The notes beneath the pieces were generated by a model. The model was not told the DNA's origin, did no database searches, and saw only the letters and a program-made list of their open reading frames with translations. 64,000 nucleotides of DNA, taken from the NCBI RefSeq assembly GCF_018881755.1, contig NZ_JACVPS010000005.1, positions 62,001-126,000 on the forward strand, written 5' to 3'. This document shows, in pieces, positions 46,020-53,217 of this stretch; position 1 is the stretch's first letter, and each line of letters opens with the position of its first letter. This DNA comes from Polynucleobacter finlandensis. Its GTDB lineage: Bacteria > Pseudomonadota > Gammaproteobacteria > Burkholderiales > Burkholderiaceae. The position numbers were made by a program, and so were the translations under genes.

Positions 46020-49000
46020 TTCTTTGCCCCCAGAATTGCGCGTATACGATTGATGAGGGTTAACAACCAACCATCAGGTTTCGCACCAGCCTCTTTTGCC
46101 AGAGCCCTAAATAATTGATCTAATACCAAACGAATCGCCCCCTCTAGCAATCGACTGCCAATTGCAGCCAACTTACCAGAAACCTGAGCCTGATAGTCAT
46201 ACTCTAATATTGTGATGTCGCCCTCTTTTCTAAGGGTGACCTGCCCCATACCAAGAGCCATTCCCAAAGGACCTCGACCCTCTCCGCCCAAAGAAAAGCT
46301 GCGCGGGTTTTGAATGTTGGTCAAATCCACTCTTGCCTCAAATCTTGCTTTTGCCACCCCAATTCGCACGACCGCAATGCAGTCAAATCGTATCCCATTA
46401 GAAAGAGGGGCTTCATCGATTGATTCGCAGCCCGGAATGACATTTTTTAGGCGCGCCGAATTAAGCAACACAGCAAAAATTTCTTCAGGGGGAAGCATTA
46501 ATCTAACCTCCCCTCTAGCCTTCAAGGGGTAATCGCTATTTGGGGTCATGGATGACGTCTTATTGAATGCTTTTTCTTGCTGAATGACCCCCTTCTTAAC
46601 TAGAAGAGCATGAATTCTGCTGGGCGTTGCAGGCAACACGATATTTTCCTGATCTAAAGCGTCAGCAATTGCATTTGCTATACACACAGGGGTACTCATA
46701 CTATTACCCTCGCCAATACCCTTAGACCCTAATGGAGTGAAGGGACTGGGAGATTCTTGGTGATAAATTTTGGGTACGCCAACATCGCTTGCAGTTGGCA
46801 AACGATAATCTGCGAAAGTTCCAGACAGGAAATTTCCATCACTGCTATAGACAAACTCTTCAAATAGTGCAGCTCCTACAGCTTGCGCGTAAGCGCCATA
46901 GACCTGACCATCAGCAAGTGCGGGATTGAGAATTCTCCCAGCATCGTGGATGGTCACATATTGATCAATCTTAGCCGAACAGGTATCCGGATCAATCTCG
47001 ATACCGCAAGCATCTAAGGCAAAACCATATGCAGCCGAAGTATTAATGCGATCATTCTCATCCGGCGCCTCCAACACATCCGTACTCCAAAATTGCGTTT
47101 CATGGAGCGCTAAACAGGTATCCGGGCCAAGCGCCTTTTGAACTAATGCAGGCGCCCAATGGAAGTTTCCACACATCCTGGAAAAAGGAATGCCTTCATC
47201 TTCTTGGCCTGCGACTGCAATTCGACCATTAGCAAAGATCAAATCCTCCGGCTGCACTTTAAGGACATGGGCCGCATAAGCAGCAATGCGTACTTTTAAT
47301 TTTTCTGCGGCCAGAAATACAGTTCCAGCTACTGCACCAGCAAAGCGGCTAGAATAATTTCCAGCGGCAATCGACCAAGCATCTTTTGCTGTATCAAAAT
47401 CGACATTCACCTGAATGTGCGACGGAGACAGGCCAAAAATATCTGCCAATAATTGACTGATAACCGTTTGATGCCCTTGCCCAGCTGGAGCGGACGCAAT
47501 ATTTGCTGAAATATGACCAGATGGATCGATGCTTACCGTTGCCGAAGTAATTGCGCCATTTTTCGGCCCCGCCTTAGCCCTCTGCTCTGGAGTAAGGACG
47601 GTTGTAATGTAGCCCATATTAGAAACAGATGGCTCCACGATGGAGGCTATACCAATGCCGTAGTAACGCCCTTCCTTCTGAGCCTGGTCCCGACGATCCA
47701 ACATCTTTCTAAATTCAGGCGATGCCTCTAAAGTAGCCAAAGCCTGCTGGTAATCGCCAGAATCCAATAATGCCCCCGCTGCAGCACGATATGGAAATTG
47801 ATTCTTTTGAACATAATTAAGCGCTGCTATTTGTTGATGAGTCTTGCCATATTGCTTTGCAATTTTATGAATCAGTCGCTCGAGTGCGTAATAAACTTGG
47901 GGACCACCAAATCCTCGGACTAAACCAGTTGGTGTTTTATTGATCAACACTACACGGTTACGAATTTTCAAATTTTCAATTTGATATGGGCCAGTTACGC
48001 AACCGTGCATTCTATACAGGGTTGCAGGTTCAGGGGCCCTTAAGTAAGCGCCACAATCCTCGATTTGATCGTAATCTAATGCTAATATTTTTCCAGACAC
48101 GTCTACTGCAGCGCGCAAATACGTGTGTCGTGATGTCGCCGAAGTAGCGGCCTGGAGATGCTCTAAACGATCCTCAATAAACTTCACCGGCGCACCCGCT
48201 TTACGCGATGCCAAACAACACATAATGATGTAAGGCAAAACTGATTGTTTTACCCCAAAACTTCCCCCAGAATCTGGCGGAACGTGATGACGAAGTTTTG
48301 TTCCGGGGATTTTCAACGCCGCAGCCATTACGACATGCAGTGAAAAAGGGCCCATAAAATTCGATGTCACCTCATATGAGGAGTCAGCGCCACGCCACAC
48401 TGCAATTACCCCGCCAGTCTCCATTGGAGTACAAGAATTACGAGGGTAGCGAATATCGATATCAACGATACTCGCTGCATGCTCAAATGCAGCATCAGGA
48501 TCACCGTATTGAAAGGAGCGATCTGAGACACAATTAGTGCCTATATCCTTATGAAGGATGATCGCATCATCTTCTATTGCAATATCAACATCGACAACTG
48601 CAGGCAGTGGTTCAATATTTACCAATACCTTTTCTACCCCATCTTCAGCTAGCGCTCTAGATTCGGCAACCACAACCGCTATTGGCTCACCCACATAGCG
48701 CACAAACTCACTTGCCAATACCCACTGACGAATTGGTGTTTTGACGGCCACTACTAACGGATTTGACCAAGCCTGAACATCATCAATTGTCAGAATCGTT
48801 CGCACGCCATTAACTTTTAATGCAGCAGAAACATCTACAGAGATGATTTTTCCATGGGCAATTGGAGAGCGAACCACAGCCGCATAAAGAGTACCAATAG
48901 GTAAAGGGAGATCGTCTAAATAACGGCCGCCCCCTGTCAAAAGCGCAGAATCTTCAACTCGCTCACAGGGTTTACCTAAATAGTTTGTACTTGAATTCAA
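46016..49000 (-). CDS. hmfA: Molybdenum hydroxylase large subunit fused to a CoxG/SRPBCC domain (HmfA-like)
   Basis: A 994-residue molybdopterin-binding large subunit, about 200 longer than stand-alone homologues. Residues 1-about 800 are the catalytic part: YLGKPCERVEDSALLTG at the start, the PPDSGGSFGVKQ and TGLVRGFGGPQ cofactor loops, and the catalytic Glu in GSKGIGEGNSM. From about residue 818 (positions 46016-46550) follows a CoxG-like domain (VRLMLPPEEIFAVLLN, NVIPGCESIDE, DYQAQVSGKLAAIG). CoxG is normally a separate protein that attaches CO dehydrogenase to the membrane. The start is a TTG with AAGAG upstream; no nearer ATG fits the family N-terminus. The CO dehydrogenase AYxCSFR loop is absent, so CO oxidation is excluded. 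Furoyl-CoA as substrate comes from context. Confidence 0.85.
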   Translation of the reverse strand: MNSSTNYLGKPCERVEDSALLTGGGRYLDDLPLPIGTLYAAVVRSPIAHGKIISVDVSAALKVNGVRTILTIDDVQAWSNPLVVAVKTPIRQWVLASEFVRYVGEPIAVVVAESRALAEDGVEKVLVNIEPLPAVVDVDIAIEDDAIILHKDIGTNCVSDRSFQYGDPDAAFEHAASIVDIDIRYPRNSCTPMETGGVIAVWRGADSSYEVTSNFMGPFSLHVVMAAALKIPGTKLRHHVPPDSGGSFGVKQSVLPYIIMCCLASRKAGAPVKFIEDRLEHLQAATSATSRHTYLRAAVDVSGKILALDYDQIEDCGAYLRAPEPATLYRMHGCVTGPYQIENLKIRNRVVLINKTPTGLVRGFGGPQVYYALERLIHKIAKQYGKTHQQIAALNYVQKNQFPYRAAAGALLDSGDYQQALATLEASPEFRKMLDRRDQAQKEGRYYGIGIASIVEPSVSNMGYITTVLTPEQRAKAGPKNGAITSATVSIDPSGHISANIASAPAGQGHQTVISQLLADIFGLSPSHIQVNVDFDTAKDAWSIAAGNYSSRFAGAVAGTVFLAAEKLKVRIAAYAAHVLKVQPEDLIFANGRIAVAGQEDEGIPFSRMCGNFHWAPALVQKALGPDTCLALHETQFWSTDVLEAPDENDRINTSAAYGFALDACGIEIDPDTCSAKIDQYVTIHDAGRILNPALADGQVYGAYAQAVGAALFEEFVYSSDGNFLSGTFADYRLPTASDVGVPKIYHQESPSPFTPLGSKGIGEGNSMSTPVCIANAIADALDQENIVLPATPSRIHALLVKKGVIQQEKAFNKTSSMTPNSDYPLKARGEVRLMLPPEEIFAVLLNSARLKNVIPGCESIDEAPLSNGIRFDCIAVVRIGVAKARFEARVDLTNIQNPRSFSLGGEGRGPLGMALGMGQVTLRKEGDITILEYDYQAQVSGKLAAIGSRLLEGAIRLVLDQLFRALAKEAGAKPDGWLLTLINRIRAILGAKK

Positions 49001-49069
49001 TGCGCTCTTTTCAGAAAGATATTTAATAGCTAAGACTGAAAGAAGCTTAATGATCGTTTGTTACTAACG

Positions 49070-49104
49070 CTTACCTCAAAGTCCAGTGACTTACCTTGGA
49101 GTCC
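49070..49104 (-). promoter_or_regulatory. Direct repeat with 20-bp period upstream of hmfA, candidate AraC operator
   Basis: CTTACCTCAAAGTCC at 49070-49084 and CTTACCTTGGAGTCC at 49090-49104 share 12 of 15 bases with a period of 20 bp, about two helical turns. AraC-family regulators bind direct repeats with this spacing upstream of their target. The repeat lies 70-105 bp upstream of the hmfA start and just after the AraC gene, the expected place. Read on the minus strand the element is GGACTnnnAGGTAAG. Confidence 0.65.
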
Positions 49105-49126
49105 GATTTTGTGTATGAGGAAAACC

Positions 49127-49999
49127 CTAGGAGTCTAGCTTTGGGGCTTTTTCTACCTGCTGACGATAGAGGCTAGGGGTAACTCCTTGATGCTGTTTAA
49201 AGAATCGAGTGAAATGACTTTGGGCTGAAAATCCGAGCTCATCGCCGATGTGAATTAAATTATCATCTTTATTGGCTAAAGCATCAAAAGCAAACTCCAT
49301 CTTCAGAACATTCGCGAAAACAATTGGAGAAAGTCCAGTACATCGACGGAAAAGCTCAAAAAAATGAGAGCGGGAAAGGTCTACGCTTTGGGCAACTGTT
49401 GAGATATCACTCAACCCCTGAGGTGAGGTGCGCATGATATGGATTGCCTTACGGATTCTTGGATCCATAAAAGCCAAATTATTCTGAGAGTTTCGCAAAT
49501 CACCCTGAGTTAAAACATCAGTATTCACCATAAAACTTAAGGCCAACTCCAACAACATAGACTCAAGATAATCATGAGTAATCTGATCGGCCCACCAAAG
49601 TTCCATTGAAATTTTTTCTAGAGCCTGCTTTTGATGAGAGCCAAGACCAGAAAGATTATTTATAAAGAAACGTGGGTGGCTGCTTGCCAAGAATTTTTTA
49701 CTAAAAGAGGCGAGCCACTTTGGCTCAAGATATAACGCTAGCAAAATCGGATTTTTCCCATTAACTGGCATATGAAGATAAGAGTGCTCTTCCCAGGCGT
49801 TAATAAGTACGGCATTGTTATCTGTTAACGGGCACCGTTGCCCCCTCACCTGAAACGCGATATCTGGCCCCGCTACCTTGCATAAGATGTGGCAATGGTG
49901 ATGGGCATGAGTAACCAAGGGGGCATCCATTTCAAGGAGTGCCACTCTACCAAATTCGCCATGAAGGAGTCGAATTACTTTAGACATTCTGTAAATCAT
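49127..49999 (-). CDS. AraC-family transcriptional regulator of the furan cluster
   Basis: A 290-residue regulator. An N-terminal cupin-like sensing domain (HAHHHCHILCKVAG, then NAWEEHSYLHM) covers about residues 1-160. The C-terminal double HTH (about 190-285) contains IRKAIHIMRTSPQGL, VDLSRSHFFELFRRCTGLSP and GFSAQSHFTRFFKQHQG. The frame is open further upstream, but that part overlaps the lpdA gene and its terminator, so I start at 49999 (49987 also possible). As the first gene of the cluster it probably activates hmfA and the rest in response to a furan acid. Confidence 0.87.
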   Translation of the reverse strand: MIYRMSKVIRLLHGEFGRVALLEMDAPLVTHAHHHCHILCKVAGPDIAFQVRGQRCPLTDNNAVLINAWEEHSYLHMPVNGKNPILLALYLEPKWLASFSKKFLASSHPRFFINNLSGLGSHQKQALEKISMELWWADQITHDYLESMLLELALSFMVNTDVLTQGDLRNSQNNLAFMDPRIRKAIHIMRTSPQGLSDISTVAQSVDLSRSHFFELFRRCTGLSPIVFANVLKMEFAFDALANKDDNLIHIGDELGFSAQSHFTRFFKQHQGVTPSLYRQQVEKAPKLDS

Positions 50000-50050
50000 C
50001 TCACACACTGACGAACTGAACTTGATAATTTTTATTGCACTGCAAAAGAA

Positions 50051-50074
50051 AAAGCCCTGGTTTCTCAGGGCTTT
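50051..50074 (-). terminator. Rho-independent terminator after lpdA
   Basis: AAAGCCCTG at 50051-50059 pairs with CAGGGCTTT at 50066-50074 around a 6-nt loop. Read on the minus strand, a T-rich tract (TTTTTCTTTTG) follows. It ends the aceE-aceF-lpdA operon and separates it from the AraC gene. Confidence 0.88.
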
Positions 50075-50099
50075 AATACGGTGAAAATAAAATGGAGAC

Positions 50100-51893
50100 C
50101 TATCTTTTCTTGACTGGTGGTAAATCAGTACAGTGGCCATGCGCTGCTTCAGCTGCAAGACCTACTGACTCGCCGAGCGTTGGATGCGGATGAATCGTTT
50201 TACCGATATCCACTGCATCTGCACCCATTTCAATTGCCAAGCAAACCTCGCCAATCAGATCGCCCGCATGAGTGCCTACGATGCCGCCGCCAATAATGCG
50301 ATGTGTGCTGGCATCAAACAGGAGTTTGGTGAAACCTTCATCACGTCCATTAGCGATAGCACGTCCACTAGCAGCCCATGGGAACAGACCTTTTTCATAG
50401 GCAATCCCTTGTGCCTTACATTGCTCTTCAGTTAAACCAGCCCAAGCTACCTCTGGGTCAGTGTAAGCAACAGAAGGAATTTGCTTGGCGTCAAAATAAG
50501 ACTTTTGACCAGCGGCTGCTTCTGCTGCGACGTGTCCTTCATGAACCGCTTTGTGAGCCAACATCGGTTGACCAACAAGATCGCCAATCGCAAAGATATT
50601 GGGAACGTTGGTCCGCATCTGTTTATCTACTGGAATAAATCCACGCTCGTCTACTTGCACGCCTGCAGCCGCTGCATCGATCTTCTTACCGTTAGGCGTG
50701 CGCCCTACCGCTACTAATACTAAATCGTAGGTCTGTGGTTCAGTTGGAGCATTCTCGCCCTCAAAGCTCACCTGAATACCATCAGGCTTGACTTCAGCTT
50801 TAGACGCACGAGTCTTGAGCATCACTTTTTCAAAACGTCCGGCATTGAATTTTTCCCAGACCTTTTCCAGGTCACGATCTGCGCCGGCCATGAGACCATC
50901 TAACATCTCGGCTATATCAATGCGTGAGCCAAGCGTACTGTAAACGGTAGCCATCTCTAAACCAATAATGCCGCCGCCAATGACCAGCATGCGCTTTGGA
51001 ATACTCGTTAACTTCAGAGCGCCAGTGCTATCCACAATCCGCGGATCTTCTGGCAAGAATGGCAATTTCACGGGCTGACTGCCGGCGGCAATAATCGCCT
51101 TCTGAAAACGAATCACTTCTTTGGAACCCGTGAGATCTTGTCCATCACCACTAGTCAGTTGAACTTCAACGTGGTTAGCATCTAAAAAATGTCCTAGGCC
51201 ACGCACGACTTTGACCTTGCGAGCCTTAGCCATACCAGCTAAGCCACCAGTTAACTTGGCAATGACAGATTCTTTGTAGCCACGCAGTTGATCGATTTCA
51301 ATTTTGGGTGCGCCAAAGGTGATGCCATGCTTGGCCATTGTCTTGACCTCGTCCATGACAGATGTGGTGTGCAACAAGGCTTTGGATGGAATACAGCCAA
51401 CGTTTAAGCAAACACCGCCCAAAGTGGCATAGCGTTCCACCAATACAGTGTTCATACCCAAGTCAGCGCTGCGAAAGGCTGCGCTATAACCACCAGGGCC
51501 AGCACCTAGAACTAACATCTCGCATTCGTGATCTACCTTACCGCTGTATTGACCGGCGACTGGAGTGGGAAGCGGCGCAGGAGCAAGTGCAGCTACTGCA
51601 ACTGGAGCTGGAGTCGGAACCGCAGAAGCGGCAGGCTTTGGAGCTGCAGCTGCGCCACTCACTTCAATCTCGGCAATAACGCTGCCTTTGGCAACCTTGT
51701 CACCGATCTTTACAGAAATAGCAGTCACTGTTCCAGCGGCATCAGCAGGAACTTCCATGGTGGCTTTATCAGATTCAAGAACCAATAAAGGCTGCTCCTT
51801 TTCAATGACATCGCCAACTTTAATCAGCACCTCAATCACAGGCACATCTGCGTAATCACCAATATCTGGTACAAGGATCATCTGTTTTGACAT
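50100..51893 (-). CDS. lpdA: Dihydrolipoyl dehydrogenase with N-terminal lipoyl domain (E3)
   Basis: E3 reoxidises dihydrolipoamide of the pyruvate dehydrogenase complex with NAD. A lipoyl domain covers residues 1-75 (lipoylated Lys in VLESDKATMEVPAD). An Ala/Pro linker to about 118 follows. Then the flavoprotein disulfide reductase starts with CEMLVLGAGPGGYSAAF. The redox disulfide is in GGVCLNVGCIPSK and the His-Glu pair in HPHPTLGESVGLAAE. The 597-residue length, about 120 more than plain E3, comes from the lipoyl domain. It is the last gene of the operon. Confidence 0.97.
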   Translation of the reverse strand: MSKQMILVPDIGDYADVPVIEVLIKVGDVIEKEQPLLVLESDKATMEVPADAAGTVTAISVKIGDKVAKGSVIAEIEVSGAAAAPKPAASAVPTPAPVAVAALAPAPLPTPVAGQYSGKVDHECEMLVLGAGPGGYSAAFRSADLGMNTVLVERYATLGGVCLNVGCIPSKALLHTTSVMDEVKTMAKHGITFGAPKIEIDQLRGYKESVIAKLTGGLAGMAKARKVKVVRGLGHFLDANHVEVQLTSGDGQDLTGSKEVIRFQKAIIAAGSQPVKLPFLPEDPRIVDSTGALKLTSIPKRMLVIGGGIIGLEMATVYSTLGSRIDIAEMLDGLMAGADRDLEKVWEKFNAGRFEKVMLKTRASKAEVKPDGIQVSFEGENAPTEPQTYDLVLVAVGRTPNGKKIDAAAAGVQVDERGFIPVDKQMRTNVPNIFAIGDLVGQPMLAHKAVHEGHVAAEAAAGQKSYFDAKQIPSVAYTDPEVAWAGLTEEQCKAQGIAYEKGLFPWAASGRAIANGRDEGFTKLLFDASTHRIIGGGIVGTHAGDLIGEVCLAIEMGADAVDIGKTIHPHPTLGESVGLAAEAAHGHCTDLPPVKKR

Positions 51894-51902
51894 AGATCCC
51901 CC

Positions 51903-53204
51903 TTACAGAATTGCACGACGGAAGTCGGACAAGAGTTGCGCAACATGGACATTAAAGCGAGTAGCAAGCGCACCATCAATCACACGGTGATCAGCAGTTA
52001 ACGACAATGGGCAGATCAAGCGTGGCACGAATTGCTTGCCATCCCAAACCGGCTTCATAGCAGCTTTGCTAACGCCTAAGATGGCTACCTCTGGAGCATT
52101 CACGATCGGCGAGAAGTAAGTACCACCAATGCCACCCAATGAAGAAATGGTGAAGCTTGCACCTTGCATTTGATCGGGCTTAAGTTTGCCTTCACGTGCC
52201 AGCGCAGCTAAGTCAGAAGTTTCTTTGACAATTTCAAAGATGCCTTTTTTGTCGACATCCTTAATGACCGGAACAACCAAACCAGTTGGCGTGTCGGCAG
52301 CAAAGCCAATATTAAAATATTTCTTGATCACCAAGTCATCGCCATCGAGCGAGCTATTGAACTCAGGATATTTTTTCAGTGCTGCAACGGCGGCCTTCAT
52401 GATGAACGCCAACATTGTGATCTTGACACCCCTCTTCTCATTCTCTTTATTGGTGAGAACACGGAAAGCTTCTAAATCAGTAATATCTGCATCTTCGTGA
52501 TACGTCACCGCCGGAATCATGACCCAGTTGCGACCCAAATTGGCAGCAGTCAGTTTCTTAATCCGATTGAGTGGTTGACGCTCGATCTCACCAAACTTAG
52601 CAAAATCCACTTTTGGCCAAGGAATTAAATTCAAGCCGCCTAAGCTTCCACCAGATGCAGCGCCAGCATTACCGCCACCACTCATTGCAGCCTTTACATA
52701 TGCCTGAACGTCATCTTGAGTAATACGGCCTTTTGGACCAGTTCCCTTGACTTGAGAAACTGTCACACCAAGTTCGCGCGCAAACTTGCGTACGGATGGA
52801 CTTGCATGACTAACGTTGTCATCTACTGGAGGAGGTGTATTGCTTACTGGTGGTGGAGGTGGAGCCAATTTAATCGGAGGCTCTACAGTAGGGGCTTTGG
52901 CTTGAGGCACGGCAGCGGCTACTGGAGCTGGGGCTGCCGCAGGAGCAGCAGCAGTAGATGAAGCGCCCTCTTCCAGCATGATCACTACCGAACCTTCGGA
53001 AAGTGAATCACCAATCTTGACCTTTACTTCTTTAACCACACCGGAGTGACTCGAAGGCACATCCATCGTCGCTTTGTCAGACTCCAACACAACGATTGAC
53101 TGTTCTTTTTCAACGCTATCACCAACCTTAACCAAGACTTCGATCACAGGCACATCTTTGTAATCCCCAATATCGGGGACTTTAATTTCTATTATTTGGC
53201 TCAT
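51903..53204 (-). CDS. aceF: Pyruvate dehydrogenase dihydrolipoyllysine acetyltransferase (E2)
   Basis: E2 forms the core of the pyruvate dehydrogenase complex and moves the acetyl group to CoA. One lipoyl domain lies at residues 1-75 (VLESDKATMDVPSS). An Ala/Pro-rich linker comes next. The E1/E3-binding domain lies around 135-170 (SPSVRKFARELGV...GPKGRITQDDVQAYV). The catalytic domain ends with the active-site LTADHRVIDGALATRF. With 433 residues it has a single lipoyl domain, where E. coli E2 has three. It lies between aceE and lpdA. Confidence 0.97.
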   Translation of the reverse strand: MSQIIEIKVPDIGDYKDVPVIEVLVKVGDSVEKEQSIVVLESDKATMDVPSSHSGVVKEVKVKIGDSLSEGSVVIMLEEGASSTAAAPAAAPAPVAAAVPQAKAPTVEPPIKLAPPPPPVSNTPPPVDDNVSHASPSVRKFARELGVTVSQVKGTGPKGRITQDDVQAYVKAAMSGGGNAGAASGGSLGGLNLIPWPKVDFAKFGEIERQPLNRIKKLTAANLGRNWVMIPAVTYHEDADITDLEAFRVLTNKENEKRGVKITMLAFIMKAAVAALKKYPEFNSSLDGDDLVIKKYFNIGFAADTPTGLVVPVIKDVDKKGIFEIVKETSDLAALAREGKLKPDQMQGASFTISSLGGIGGTYFSPIVNAPEVAILGVSKAAMKPVWDGKQFVPRLICPLSLTADHRVIDGALATRFNVHVAQLLSDFRRAIL

Positions 53205-53217
53205 GTTCAGTCTCTTA

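Noticed and set aside
46016..49000. Carbon monoxide dehydrogenase (CoxL) or xanthine dehydrogenase
   Set aside because: The AYxCSFR active-site loop of form I CO dehydrogenase is absent, and the ligase, crotonase, UbiD and UbiX neighbours fit furoyl-CoA dehydrogenase better than purine oxidation.
50000..50158. Longer N-terminus for the AraC regulator
   Set aside because: It would overlap the 3' end of lpdA and its terminator and has no cupin-domain character.
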